Source: Periplaneta americana (lineage: Eukaryota > Arthropoda > Insecta > Blattodea > Blattidae). From it: a stretch of 64,000 nucleotides of DNA. The stretch is from positions 64,829,501 to 64,893,500 of the forward strand of contig NC_091124.1 of NCBI RefSeq assembly GCF_040183065.1, in the 5' to 3' direction. The notes below the pieces were generated by a model, which was given only the letters and a program-made list of their open reading frames with translations, searched no databases and was not told where the DNA came from. Shown in pieces: positions 12,087 through 25,570 of this stretch. Position numbers and translations under genes: made by a program. Each line of letters opens with the position of its first letter. Position 1 is the first letter of the stretch.

Positions 12087-12144
<58 letters not shown>
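12087..12144 (+). repeat. (AAT)n microsatellite
   Basis: About 19 uninterrupted AAT triplets, ending just before copy 2 of the duplicated unit. Confidence 0.95.
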
Positions 12145-12149
<5 letters not shown>

Positions 12150-12699
12150 TATAACCATAGACAAGACAACTATATAGCTGGACTAGTGCGAATTACGAAT
12201 GCAGTAAAATCTCCTTTATTTCATGTTAAAATAAAATAACGCATCTAAAATAATGTAAATAAATTAACAAAGAAAAAAAATAGTTGATCTCAGGTTCGAA
12301 ACTGGGTCCAATTACACCACGGCCTTTGACTTTACCATTACACTACAGACACCTATTGTAGTATAGCCTATTGGTTGAATTACGTGCTATGAATGGTTTC
12401 GTGTTTACTGCATATTATATTTAATTTTGAATTCTTAAATATTAAACAAAAATATTTTTTATGCTACATTGTCCCTCATTTGCTTAATTTTAAATTAATA
12501 TTTTTTTATCGTCCTGATGTAAATCATCAAACAAGGTATGGATAAGTCCTCGATTCAGTATTTCCAAAACTGATGGATGAACCCAGATTTTTACATCTAT
12601 GCTTTCTCCGTATGAGCTAAGACACCAAAAGTATATATATCTTTCTATGTCCATGTTCATTGGAAGATTGAAAAAATCTCTACAAAAATTTAATGTATC

Positions 12700-15600
12700 A
12701 CTTCAGCCTTACCCTTGAGACAATCACGGGTCACTCCCAAGTCACACTCGATTCACTCCCGATAAATTCTAGATTCACTCTTGAGTCATTCTCGATTCAC
12801 TCCAGAGTCACTCCTCATTCACTGTCGATTTACTCCGGAGTGACCAACGAATAATTCAAGATTCACTCTCGAGTCATTCTCGGTTCACTCCAGAGTCCCT
12901 TCAGATTCACTCCCAATCCACTCCGAGTCACCATGCAGTCACTCCCAATACACTCCCGAGTCACTCCAAATTCAATTCCAATTCACTCTAGTCACTCCAA
13001 TTCACTCTAGTCACTCCAGTTACTCCCGAGTCACTTACAATCCGGTGCCGAGTCACTCCAAATTCACTCCCAACTCACATCCCAGGTCACTCCCGAGTCA
13101 GTACCAAATCACTCCCGAGTCACCATAGAGTCACTCCTGAGGAACCCTAGAATCACTCCCAATTCACTCCAAATCACCCTGAGTCACTCCTAGTTCACTC
13201 CCGAGTCACTCTCAATTGACACCCGAGTCACTCCCAATTCACTTCCGAGTCACTCCCAAATTCGCTCCCTAGTCACTCCCAAATCGCTCCCTAGTCACTC
13301 CCAATTCGCTCCGGAGTCACTCCAAATTTAATTCCAATTTACTAGTCACTCCCGAGTCAATTCGGTGCCGAGTCACTCCAAATTCACACCCAATACGCTC
13401 CCAATTCACATTTCAGTTCACTCCCGAGTCAATACCAAATCACTCCCGAGCCACCATGGAGTCACTCCCGAGACACCCTGGAGTCAATCCTAGTTCACTC
13501 CCGAGTCACTCACAATTCGGTACAGTCACTCCAAATTCACTCCTAATAATCTCCCAATTCACTCCCGAGTCAGTACCAAATCACTCCCGAGTCATCCTGG
13601 AGTCACTCCCAGGTCACCCTGCAGTCACACCCAATTCACTCCGAGTCACCCTGGAGTCACTCCTAGTTCACTCTCGAGTCACTCTGGAATCATTCCCAAT
13701 TGACACCCGAGCCGCTCCCAATCCACTCCGATTCACCCTGCATTCACTCCCGAGTCACTCCTAATTCAATTCCGATTCACTCTAGTCACTCCTAATTCAC
13801 TCCCGAGGCACTCCAAATTCACTCCCAATTTACATCCTAGTTCACTCTCGAGTCAACACCAAATCACTCCCGAGTCACCATGGAGTCACTCCCTAGTCAC
13901 CCTGGAGTCACTTCCAGTCCACTCCCGAGTCACCCTGGAGTCACTCCCAACTCACTCCCGAGTCGCCCTGGAGTCACTCCCAGTTCACATCCGAGTCACA
14001 CTGGAGTCACTCCCAAATCACACCTAGTCACCCTGGAGTCACTCCTAATTCACTCCCGAGTCACAATTGACACCAGAGTCACTCCCAATTCACTTCCGAG
14101 TCATTCCCAATTCGCTCCCGAGTCACTCCAAATTCTCCAAAATTAAAAAAAAATTCAAAATTTTTCAAAAACAAAAGATACAAAATTTTCAAACATTTTC
14201 AAAATTTTCCAAAATTAAAAAAAATGTCAAAATTTTCAAAAAATTTCAAAATTTTCAAGAAATTGATAATTCTGTAAAAATTAAAAAAAAACTTTAAAAT
14301 ATTGAAAATATTTTCAAAATTCCAAAAGTAAAAAATTTTCAAAATACCAAAAATTAAAAAAAATTTCAAAATTCAAAATATTTTCAAAATTTTTCAAAAT
14401 TCCAAATATTTTCAAAATTTTTCAAACCTTTCAATTTTTGTTTAATTTTGGAAAATTTTTTTTGAATTTTGAAATTTTTAACTTTTTTATTTTGAAAATT
14501 TTTAAAAATTTTGAAAATTTTCGAAAATTCTGAAAATTTTGAAAATTTTCGAAAATTCTAAAAATTTTGAAATTTTTCGAAAATTCTAAAAATTTTGAAA
14601 TTTTTCGAAAATTCTGAAAATTTTTTGAATTTTGAAAATTGATTTTTTTTAATTCTCTTGAATTTGGAAAGTTTTGCATTTTTTAATTTTGGAAAATATT
14701 GAAAATTTTTTGAAATTTTCAAAATTTTAGGTATTTTGAAAATTTTTGAATGGTTCAAAATTTTTTTGAATTTTGAAAATTTCGAAATATTTTGAAATTT
14801 TTTAAAAATATTGAAATTTTTTCAATTCTGGATAATTTTGAATTTTTTTGAATTTTGGAAATTTGGAGAAATTGGAGTGACTCGGGAGCGAATTGGGAGT
14901 GAACTAGGAGTGACTCCAGGGCGACACGGAAATGAACTGGGAGTGACTACAGTGTGACTCGGGAGTGAACTGGGATGTGAATTGGGAGCGTAATGGGAGT
15001 GAATTTGGAGTGACTCGGCACCGGATTGTGAGTGACTAGAGTGAATTGGAATTGAATTCGGAGTGACTTGGGAGTGACTACAGGGTGACTCGGAAGTGAA
15101 TTTGGAGTGACTCGGGAGTGACTCCAGGGTGACTAAGTGGATTGGGAGTGACTCCAGGGTTACTCTGAGTGAATTGGGAGTGACTGCGGGATGACTCGGG
15201 AGTGAACTGGGAGTGACTCCAGGGTGGCTAGGGAGTGAGTTGGGTGACTCGAGAGTGACTCGTGAGTGATTTGGTATTGACTCGCGAGTGAACTTGGATG
15301 TGAATTGGGAGTGAATTTGGAGTGACTGCAGCGGATTGTGACTAGGGAGTGAATTGGGAGTGAGTTGGAATTGAATTCTGAGTGACTCTGGAGTGCCTGC
15401 AGGGTGACTCGGAGTGGATTGGGAGTGACCCGGGAGCGAACTGAGAGTGAATCTTAATGGACTCTGGAGTGAATAGAGAATGATTCGAGTGTGAATCTTG
15501 AATTATTCGGTGGTCACTCCGGAGTAAATGACAGTGAATCAGGAGTGACTGGAGTGAATCGGGATCGACTTGGGAGTGACCCGTGATTGACTCAAGGGTA

Positions 15601-15768
15601 ATGTTGGACTGAACCGAATGTGACTGTGGAGTGAATCGAGAGTGTATAGGGAGTGAATGGGGAGTAACTCGAGAGTGACTCGGGAGCGAATCCAGAGCGA
15701 TTCAGGAGTCAATCGGGTGTGAATCCGGAGTGACTGGAGAGGCTCAGGAGTGAATCTGGAGTGACTCA
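12700..15768. mobile_element. Foldback-like element, copy 2
   Basis: Same plan as copy 1: left arm of GAGTCACTCC-type repeats (12700-14135), A/T core (14136-14870) and inverse-complement right arm of GGGAGTGACTC-type repeats (14871-15768). The arm marker CGGTGCCGAGTCACTCC recurs at about 13036 and 13358, and its inverse (CGGCACCGGATTG) is near 15017. Arm lengths differ from copy 1, as expected for unequal exchange or slippage. No protein is encoded. Confidence 0.7.
14136..14870. repeat. AT-rich core of foldback copy 2
   Basis: Mostly A/T with CAAAATTTTC-type motifs up to about 14435 and the inverse GAAAATTTTG-type motifs after it, as in copy 1. Includes GAAAATTTTCGAAAATTC repeats near 14515-14620. 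No gene. Confidence 0.8.
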
Positions 15769-16289
15769 TGATTTAATTTCTTTCATTTTAATTTATTTCA
15801 ATTTTATTTATTTAGTTGATTTAATTTAAGTTATTTGAATAGAGGAGGCCATGACTTGAGATATACTGTTGTTGGATATTGTCTGTTGATTTTCATATGC
15901 ATATTATAAGAAAAATTATTGAAAACTTAGTTTTTACTGCTTTCATATTTAAAAAATAACTTATAATATAGGCCTACCTGGAAGTGTTAGGGACAAGAAG
16001 TTTCACGTCTTTCTACGTTAATTTCGAATTCATTCATTTGAAGTTTATCGTGGTTGTTTTCATCCAGCATAATAACCAGGTATTTATACATTAATATTTA
16101 CCAATATCAATCAACAACGGATTTTACAGCTTTATTAGATGGTGAAAGATACGGAAACTCTTCCTTGTCATCTCTGTTATAACTCCGACCATCTAAAAGA
16201 CAGATTATCAATATTTTGGAATGGATGTAAGTTTTGGTTTCATGGTGATTGTGTTGGCGTATGTAGTGATATCACAGCGCTTAGTGAAA

Positions 16290-19200
16290 CTAATTCTCAG
16301 TGATTATGTTATGAAACGAGAACGAGAAACATGACGAAGAACAAAAGAACAGTGAAAGAGAAACGAAACTCAAACGAGAAATGAAGCGAAGAACTACATA
16401 GAAACGAAACGAAAAGCGGGAATCCAAGCGAAAGGTATTACGAAATTCAAACCGTAAAAGCGAGAATCGAAATGAAAGGGAAAACGATATTCCGAATGAA
16501 GCAGAAAGCGACGTACCTAACGAAAAACGAGAGATGAGAAACAAAACAAAATACGAGCACAGGAATGAAATGTAATACGGGAAATGAAGTGTAACTCAAA
16601 CGAAGCGAATCGAACAACGAGAAATAAAATCGGAATGAAATTCGGGAAACGAAACAAAAACAGACAATGAATGAGAAAGGAAACGAAAAGCGAGAAACTT
16701 AACGCAACGAAAGAAGACACGTTAAATGAGAAAAGAAACGAAGCACGAAACTGAAGAAAACTAAATATGGAACTGTCTAGGGAAATAAATGAGAATAGAA
16801 AACGATACGAATGTTGACAAATGAAACGAATTCCGTTATCGGAATCAGAAAATCGGGAACGATGCGAGAAGGAAAACGGGAAACTGAACAAAAGACGAGG
16901 AAAATGAAAAGTAGAAAGGGAGCGAGAAACGAGAGATGAAACGAAAAAAGAAATGAAAAATGATAACTAAACGAAAACGAGAAACGAAGCGAAAACCGGC
17001 AGACGAATCGAAACAAAATATGAGGATCGGAAGAAACGAGAAATGAAATGATACTGGAACTGGAACGATACGAAATGAAAAACGGGTAGCGAAACGAAAC
17101 AAACTGGAAAACGTGAAGCGAAAGGAAACAAAAAACGAGAAAAGAAACGTAAAACTTGAATCTAACCGAAACGAAAGGGAACACGAGGAATGACAAACGA
17201 ATAGAGAAATGAGCAAGGAAACGTTAAGGAATTCGAGCATCGAAGTAAAAAAAAGTGGATATGATACGAATCGATAAACGAGAAATGGAGCGAAACGAAA
17301 ACAAAAAGCACATCGATACGCAAAAAGGGAAACGGAGCGAAAAGAAGAAAAAAAACGAAGGGAAAGGAAAGCGACAGATGAAACGGAAAACGAGCAACGA
17401 AACGTAATACGAGAAACTGAGACGGAAAACAGAAAACGAAACGAAAATCTTGAAACGAAAGACGAAAAACTAAATAAAAGGAAGCGAAAAATGTGAAACG
17501 AAAATCGAAAAAGAAACGAGAAAAGATCCGAAGCGGAAGATGGAAAGGGAAACAAACGAAATGCGAAGCGAAACGAAAACAAGAAAGGAAACGATAAATG
17601 ATATAAGAAATTAAAAGAAAACTGAAAAGGGGAAACCACAGGGAAATGTATCAAAAACTAGAAGTGGAACGAAACAAGCGAGAAGCGAAATGAAAAGAAA
17701 AACAAAAATCTAAGCAGAAAATAGGAAACGAAAAGAAAATGAGAAATGAAACGAAACAAAAAAGAAACGAAACGAGAAACGAGATTGAGATGAAAATGGG
17801 AAATGAAACGAAATCGAGGAACGAGAGGAGAAAAAAGAAAAACAAACACTAGAAACGTAATGAAACAAAACTAAGCGTAAAACGAAATGCGTAGTGGAAA
17901 GCTAGGAACGGGACGAAGTTTAACGAAAAAGCAGAAACGAAACGAGATACATGATAAACGAAAAACTAAAGAAAAGAAAAATGAAAAACCATAAAACAAA
18001 AAGCGAAAGGAAAAACAATGTAAGAAACGAAAAACGAGAAACGAAAGAAAAATGAGACGGGAAACGAATCAAAAAGTAACTGTAAACGAGATACTTTAAC
18101 GAAGGACGACAAACGAAACCAAAAACAGGAAACGATAAACGAAACATAAAAGAGAAACAAAACGAAAACGAAAAATGAGATATGAGACGAAACGGAAAGA
18201 AAACCGAAAAAATTAAAGAAACTAGAAATTTAACGAATTATAAAAGGAGAAACGACGAAAAAACGAGTAACGGAACGAATCGAAAGAGAAATGTAACAAC
18301 GAAAAACGAGGAAAAAAACCAAGGAAAATCGAGAATAGAAAACGAAAGACGGTAAACGGAGCAAAAACACACAAAGAACGAGAAACAATAAACGGGGAAC
18401 GAAACGAGAAACTTACGTAAAGAAAAATGTGAAGCGAAACGAAATTAAACAAAAGCGAAAAGAAACGAAAAACTAGTAACATAAGAAGAATCAAAACGAA
18501 ACGAAACCAAAGACGAGAAGCGAAACATAAAAGAGATTATAACGAAAAACAAGAAACGTAACAAATTAAAAATAAAAACTAGAAACTAAATGATAAATGA
18601 AACGAAAAGCGAAAAACCAAACCAAAAATGAGGTGAAACGAAATACCAGACGAGAAAAGTGAAACGCTACCTAAAACCTAAAGCGAAAGAAAACGAAAAC
18701 GAAATAGAAACGAGAAATCAAGCAAAGAGAAAAACGACAAATAGAGCGAAAATAACGTACGGAAAGAGACTAAATGAAAAACAAGAAAGAAAACGAAAGT
18801 CAAGAAACGAAACGGAAATCGAAAAATAAGAAACTAAACGAAATCGAAACGAGAAACGAAATGAAGAATGAGAAACGAAAAGAAGCGAAAAAACGAGAAA
18901 CCGACCGAAATTGAAACAAAAATGAGAAACAAAACGAAAATTGAGAAAGGAAAAGGAACGGAAGATGAGAAATAAAATGAAAGGAAAGATGAGAAACGAA
19001 AAAGGAGAAAAAACACGAAAATAAACGAAGAATGAGAAACTATCAAGAAAGAAGAAACGAAAAATCAAGGTAAATACGGGAAATGATACATAAAGAATAT
19101 AAAAAACAAATTCTGCAAATGACACGTAACGAAAAATAAGAAAAGGAACGAAACAAAAAAGAGAATCTAAAAGAAACGAAATACGAAAATCGAAAAGAAA

Positions 19201-22200
19201 TGACCCGAAATGAGAATCGAAACAAAACGATACCTAAAACGAGAACAGAGACATAAAAAGAGAACAGAAACGAAAGCATTAGTAGGAACGAATTACAGAA
19301 CGAGAAACGAAGCGATAATTGAAACGAAAAGCGAGAAAACAAATGAAAAACGAGGAACGAAACGAAATACGAGATGAAACACGTAAAATGAAACCTAAAA
19401 CTAGAAACGAAACTAAAAGAAAACCAAATAGAAACGAGAAACCAAGCAAAGGGAGAAACAAGAAACTGAGCGAAAAGGAAAACGTTCAAAATCAGAAGCA
19501 AGAAACAAAACGAAAATCGAGAAAAGAAACGACAAGCAAGACATTAGAATCGAGATCCGAGACGAAAATCGAGAAATGAAACAAAAATCAAATGAACCGA
19601 CAAAAGAGGAACGAAATGGTAACGAGAAAAGAAGCGAAAAACGAGAGACGAAACGTAACGAGGAATGAAAAATGAAACGAAGAGAAAAACGAAAAGCGAG
19701 AATCGAAACGAAAGGTAAAACGAGATTCAAAACGAAAATGGAAACGGAGAACGACAAACGAAACTAAAACGAGAATGGGAACGGAAAACGACAAACGAAA
19801 CGAAAATGAGAGATGAGAAACGAAGTGTAACTGAAAACAAGAAACGAAAGAAAAACGAGGAATGAAACGAAGCAATGAGAAATAAAAACGAAATAAAATT
19901 CGAGAAACAAAACAAAAGCAGACGAAGAACGAGAAAGGAAACGAAAAGCGAGAAACTTAACGAACGAGAAAAAGACACGTAAAACGAGAAACGAATCTGC
20001 GACACGAAAAGCCACAAGTGAAAAGATATTCGTGAAACGAAACGAAATAAGAAAACGAGAAATGGAACGGAATAGGGAAGTGTAAAACATAAAACGAGAA
20101 ATGAAACAGAAATCGAGATATTGAACGAAAACCATTATGGGAAACGGAAAGTGTGAAACGAGGAACGAAACAAAAGAAAAAAAAAACGAAAATTAAACGA
20201 GAAACGGAATGAAAAATGAGAAACGAAACAAAAAGGAACGAAAAGCGACAACAAGGAACAAAGCCAAATACGACAAACGAATCGAATTGTAAAATGGGGA
20301 ATGAAAGAAACTAGAAACGAAAAACGAAACGGAGCTAAAAACGGAAAGCGAAACGGAACAAAAAAAAGTGGAGGGAAAGAAAACGCAAAAATTGAATCGA
20401 AGAGAAACGATAGGAAATACGAAGAATAAGCAAATGGAAAATAAATTAAAAAGATATGAAATACGAGAATCTAAGTGAAAAGGAAAACGAGAAACGTATC
20501 GAAATGAAAAGAGAAGTACGATAGGAAACGAGAAACGGAGCGAAACGAATAAAATAAAAAGCGTATCGAAACGCAAAAAGAGAAACAAACGGAAAGAAAA
20601 GCGACAGACGCAATGAAACGCGAGAAACGATAGAAAAAAATAAAAACGAGCAACGAAACGTAATACGCGAAATTAAGTCAGATGGGAAACAGGAAACGAA
20701 ACGAAAAACACGAAAGGAAACTATAAATGAAACGAAACTATACATATAAACGAAAAACCGTAAGAATGAAACGTAAGGAGAAACCAGAAGCGGAACGAAA
20801 TGGCCGAGTACCGAAATGAAAAGAAAAACTGGAAACTAAGCACAAAACGACAATGAGAAATGAAACGAAACAAAAAAAAAACCGGAACGAGAAACGAGAA
20901 TAGAGATGACAAACAGGAAATGAAACGAAATCGAGAAATGAGAAGCAACATGGAAAGCAAAGAACGGGAAGTCTAACGAAAAAGCAGAAACGAAAACGAA
21001 AATCGAATTGAAATAAAGAACGAGAAAAAAAAGAAACACTATAAATCAAAATACAAAAGGAAAACCGAGATAAGAAACGAAAATTAAAACGAGAAACGAA
21101 ACAAATGAAGACAAACGAAAGGAAAAATCAGACGAGAAAAGACACACGGAAAAAAAAAACGAAAAAGGAAACGACGAAACAAACGAGAAACAAATAAAAA
21201 AGTAATGAAGACGAGAAACGAAACCAAAAACAGGAAACGAGAATAGAAACCAAATCTAAAAACAGAAACGAAAACGGAAAATGAGAAATGAAACAAAACG
21301 AGAACAAAAAAAAAAAACGAATACGAAAATCGATAAACTTAAAGATACATGAGAGGAAACTAACGTAAAACCAGAAACTGGTCGAAAGAGGAATAACGGA
21401 ACGAATCGAAAGAGGAGAAACGTAACGAATAAAGAAAAACAAAGAACGAAATGAAGTGGTACGATACAAAAAAGAAGAAACCAGACGGGAAGAAACTAAA
21501 AACTAAGACTGAAACAAAAAACGAGAAAAATGAGAGGCGAAACGAAACGAAATACGAAAAGAGCAAAAAGAAACGAAACAAACAATAAGAAACGAATAAC
21601 GAGAAAAGAAACAAAAACGTATAACTATAAGGAAAGAAAAATGAGAAAAGAAACGAAAAAGAGAATCGAAACCAAATCCGAGAAACGAAACGAAATGAGG
21701 AAAGAGAAGCGAAACGAAATTCAAATCGGAAATCGAATCGAAACAGAAAACTTGAAACGAAACACGAGAATCGAAACTTAATAAGGGAACTGAAACGAAA
21801 AATGAAAGAAAACTAAAAATAAAGGAACTGAGAAACGAGAATGAAACGGTAAATTAAACGAAAAATAAGAACCAAATAAAAAATAAGAGACATGAAATAC
21901 ACGAAACGAAAAACGAGAGAAGCAACAATAAACGACAAACCGAAACGAAAATGAAAGAATGACAAACAAGAGACGAAAGAAAACGCAAAATAAGAAACGA
22001 AACGAAACCAAAAATGAGAAATGAAACGAAAAACAAGAAAGGAAGCGAAAACTAAAACATTAATCGAAACGATGAAAAATTAGATTTGAAATGAAACGAA
22101 AAACGAGAAGTGAAACTATAAGAATCACGATACGAAACGAAAAACGAAACGTAAAAGAAGAAACAAGACGAAAATCGAGAACTATAACGAAAACCGAGAA

Positions 22201-22870
22201 ACGAAACGGAAAGAAACGAAGAACAAAAAAGAAAGTATGAGAAACGAAAAGCAAGCTACAAACAAAGCGAACCGAAGAACAAGAAACTAAACCAGAAACG
22301 AGAATGGAAGCGAAATAAAAACGAGAATCGAAACGAAAAGGAAAACGAGATTCGAAACGAAACGGAAATGATATTCGAAACGAAAAATTGAAAATGAAAC
22401 GAAAAACGAGAGACACATAAAACGAAAAGCGAGGAAAGAAACTAGCAAGGAAACTAAACGAAATACGAGAAACAAAGAATGAGAAAGGAAACAAAAAACG
22501 AGAAAAGATGTGAAAACTAAACGGCAAATGAGAAACGATACGAGAAACGAAAGGCAAAACGAGAAGCGAAAGAAAAGCAAAAGACGAAACGAGAAAAGAA
22601 ATTAAACGAAGAATGAGAAACGAAGCGAAACAATGAACAAGAGAAACGAAAACTGAGAGAGTTAACGATACAAAGCGAAAAATGAGAAACGATAAAAGCG
22701 AAAAAAAATTTAAAACGAGAAACGAAATGAAAACGGAAACAATAAGAGAAAGGAAACTAAAAACGAGTAGCAAAACGAGAAACAAGAAACGAAACGAAAA
22801 GCGGAAATGAAACAAGGTACACGAGACGAAATGAAAACAGAACTGAACGTAAAACGAGAAACGTAACGAA
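16290..22870 (+). repeat. Purine-rich degenerate satellite with ~3.2-kb higher-order period
   Basis: About 6.6 kb made of variants of GAAACGAAACGAAAAACGAG, almost free of T on this strand. Copies of long, non-identical words recur at a distance of about 3.1-3.3 kb. GAAAGGAAACGAAAAGCGAG is at about 16675 and 19933. GAGCAACGAAACGTAATACG is at about 17391 and 20648. GGAACGAATCGAAAGAG is at about 18272 and 21400. The block thus holds about two copies of an ancient higher-order unit. The many minus-strand frames of Phe, Ser, Arg and Leu are translations of the CGTTTC-rich strand and are not genes. Confidence 0.85.
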
Positions 22871-23308
22871 ACCAGAGTTTTTGAAAGTGATAAAAATATA
22901 AGAAAGGAAATGAGTTAACAAAAACATTCAAAATTTATTTCACATATTCTTAATTTCCACTGATACGAGTGACCGACTCAAGGTATTGATAAACTGTTTT
23001 AGGCATCACGCACAACACGACTACGGGTAGACACTTTTCGTCGTTGAAATTCTCTAAGTCGCAGCACTTGCATTTTAGTTTTAATAATGATTTAAAAAAA
23101 AAAACTAAAATAATAAAGACGGATTGACTGATTAATAATATTGATTCCTACGATGCGTTTCCAATTTCTAATATGTGGATCTCTCAAAGTACATATTTAA
23201 CGGCTCTCAGCTAGAGTAATGAGTTCTATGAATATTTCGACTGCCTGTAAGGGTTCGATCCCTGGTTTTTCTTTTCGTACTCTTTAATGCCGAACTCCGA
23301 TATCAGGT
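22871..23308. other. No recognisable feature
   Basis: Mixed sequence with no gene. GGGTTCGATCCC near 23250 resembles a pol III B box, but no A box at the right distance or tRNA fold is apparent. Confidence 0.35.
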
Positions 23309-23690
23309 GATTATAGTTTCTAGTTAATAATACTTCAAAACGGAAATATGTAATCGATGAAACGTCTTATGAACAAGATGTTCCACAGTAGTAGCTACAC
23401 TGCTCAAGAAAGTTTTGCGCCACTTTGATTTCTTAAATCACAGTGAATCTAATGACTGAGGGGGTATGAGATGAAAAACACAAAACTTCTAGGTGATTCT
23501 AAAAGATTCTAGTTAATACAATTTTAAAAGGGAAATATGTAATCGATGAAATACCTTATACACCAAATGTTCCACAGCAGTAACTATACCGCTCAAAAAA
23601 AGTTTTGCACCACTTTGATTTTTTAAATCACAGTGAATCTAATGACCTGAGAGGGTAAGAGAAACACAAAACTTCTCAAACTGAAATAAA
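23309..23690 (+). repeat. ~189-bp tandem duplication containing a Tc1-type terminus
   Basis: About 23318-23490 and 23506-23690 are diverged tandem copies. Both run from TTCTAGTTAATA through GGAAATATGTAATCGATGAA and a terminus (CTGCTCAAGAAAGTTTTGC or CCGCTCAAAAAAAGTTTTGC) to TTTAAATCACAGTGAATCTAATGAC-type sequence. The terminal repeat of the Tc1-like element and adjoining bases are therefore present twice at this end. Confidence 0.75.
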
Positions 23691-23795
23691 GATTTATTAT
23701 GAAGGTAAAACAAAACACTGACAAAAACAAAGGCATTATTCGGAAAAGTGTATCTGCCTGTAAAACTCTGAAATTAAAACATCTCTTGGCTAGCT

Positions 23796-24769
23796 TCAGT
23801 ATCCTATTACTCCACCTCGTGTATTACAGCATGCTTGGACTCTTTGTGACATGGTGTCCAGAAGGTGATTAAGGCGATTCTGGTCTAGTCTGTCCCATTT
23901 TTCAACAGCGGCTCTCCAAAAGTCATTCAGGGTTTCAGGTAGATTCCTATGTTGTCGCACTGTCCTCTTCAGTTAGTCTCAGGCATGTTCAATAGGATTC
24001 ATGTCTGGAAACATCGCAGGCTATTCCATCCTATTGATTCCTGGCTCTTGAAGGAAGATGTTTACAAGGCGGGAGCAGTGTACACGTGCGCTCTCATCTT
24101 GAAAATTGTCTCCAAATTTTTGCTTGTATGGCTCAACAATGGATTGGAGGATCCTATCCCGATGGCGATAAGCAGCGTCTGGCATCCATACATGACACCG
24201 GCTCTAAACATTACTGATCCGCCTCCCTGCTGAAACTGTAGAACTGAGTATTTGGGACGAATGACCCTACCTGGTTTTCTTCACATTCTTCTCTGACGAT
24301 TGTCAGGCATCAGAAAAATTCTACACTCATTGCTGAAGAAAATTTCATGCTATTGTTCCAGATTCCAATCCAAGCGCTTACTAGCCCACGTGTTTCTGGT
24401 TCCATGGGGCAGAGAGATCATCGCTGTTGCTCGCAAAGTTCTCCAGTGTAAGTTATCTTGTGGAGATGATTTCTGACTGTTTGGGCTGTCACAACCCTTC
24501 CAGTAAGGCATGGAGTAGCTGGTTGAGTTGTCTTCTCGATTTCTACGAGCCATTATGTGCAGGTAAAGGTCTTAGCTGGAGTGGTTGATCGGGGGTAACC
24601 ACTCCGAGGCAAGTCTTCAACATTTTGTCACACAATAGCGGTTCCATGTCCTAATGACATCACTATGACTTCTTCCGATCTTGCGACCAATTTCCCTCAT
24701 GCTGAAGGCTTACTGACGAAGAAAAACTATCTTTTGTCTGTCAAAAGGCTCTCGTGCTACTTTATACAT
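23796..24769 (-). pseudogene. Tc1-like transposase relic
   Basis: Reading the minus strand from 24769, a helix-turn-helix region is visible (SMREIGRKIGRSHSDVIRTW). It is followed by a stretch ending LDWNLEQ, the first catalytic block as FSNECRIFL (Asn where an Asp is expected), GGGSVMF, and then FPDMNPIEHA with the final catalytic Glu. The C-terminus, RVQACCNTRGGVIGY, ends at the stop at 23796-23798. The order matches DD34E Tc1 transposases. Several in-frame stops and frameshifts interrupt it (for example after NPIEHA and after LEQ), so it is dead. The element's terminal repeats flank it. Confidence 0.8.
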
Positions 24770-24900
24770 TGCTAACTTAATTAATAAAAAATGACTTGTG
24801 TCCATTAATTAACTTTGTTGTTAATCAAGAAAGTGCACAATAGTGGAGTATAATATTAAAACAACTGAATAACATATTTGTTTCGAGAAAACATCTCGTA

Positions 24901-24980
24901 TTATGTAATCCAAAACTGTGCCGATTACATATGTAATCCAAATCTGTGTGGATTACGTATGTAATCCACCCACAATTGGA
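24901..24980 (+). repeat. 28-bp palindromic repeat, left remnant
   Basis: Two to three units of GGATTACATATGTAATCC type with AAATCTGTGT spacers, the same family as the large array at 26445-27085. Confidence 0.85.
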
Positions 24981-25390
24981 GCTGGAACTTGGAATATCGA
25001 GCATGCGCAGTGTGTTTAAATTTGAAAAGGAATACTGAGCATGCATACTGTGTTAAAACTGGAACATGGAATACTGAGCATGTGCAGTGTGATATAACTG
25101 GAACACGCAATACTGTGCATGCGGAATAGGTTCAAAGGAATACTGAGCATGTGCACTGTGTTAAAAAGAGAATTTGGAGTACTGAGCATGTGCAGTGTGC
25201 TTAAACTGGAACTTGGGACAATGAGCATGCGCAGTCTGTTAAAACAGGAACTTGGCATATTGAGCATGCGCAGGGTGTTATAAATATGAGCACACACAGT
25301 TTCTTAAAAGTGAAACTTGGACTACAGAGCATGGGTTTTGTGTCATAACTGGAACTTTTAAAATACTGATCATGCGTACTGTGTTATAAC
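24981..25390 (+). repeat. 39-bp minisatellite, block A
   Basis: About 10 diverged units with consensus GAACTTGGAATACTGAGCAT followed by GCGCAGTGTGTTATAACTG. Each unit carries GAGCATGCGCAGTGTG or a close variant. Open frames across it are repeat artefacts. Confidence 0.9.
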
Positions 25391-25570
25391 AGAAAGAGAG
25401 AGAGAGTATATGGATCATATACATAATCCGACTGCCAGTGGAAGACAAATGTAATCCACAGCTGTTTATTAAGTTATCACATCCTTTCGTGTTACAGTTT
25501 AGCCCTGATATCTGGAATGTTTGGATTTATATGTGACTTTTTTCTGTGTAAGAGTATATTTTCAGATTGG

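Larger units (their letters stand above)
12174..16198. repeat. Duplicated unit, copy 2 (4.0 kb, lacks the two insertions)
   Basis: Starts GCTGGACTAGTGCGAATTAC and ends CTCCGACCATCTAAAA, matching 4671-10797. It lacks the pogo-like and hAT insertions of copy 1, so it keeps both empty target sites (near 15824 and 15970). The flanks match closely while the foldback arrays have diverged by indels. Confidence 0.85.

Noticed and set aside
16290-22931. Dozens of minus-strand open frames rich in Phe, Ser, Arg and Leu, up to 269 aa
   Set aside because: They are translations of a CGTTTC-rich low-complexity strand in which stop codons are rare. No domain, start context or codon pattern supports genes or membrane proteins.
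23220-23275. GGTTCGATCCC as a possible tRNA or SINE B box
   Set aside because: No A box at the proper distance and no cloverleaf or SINE body.
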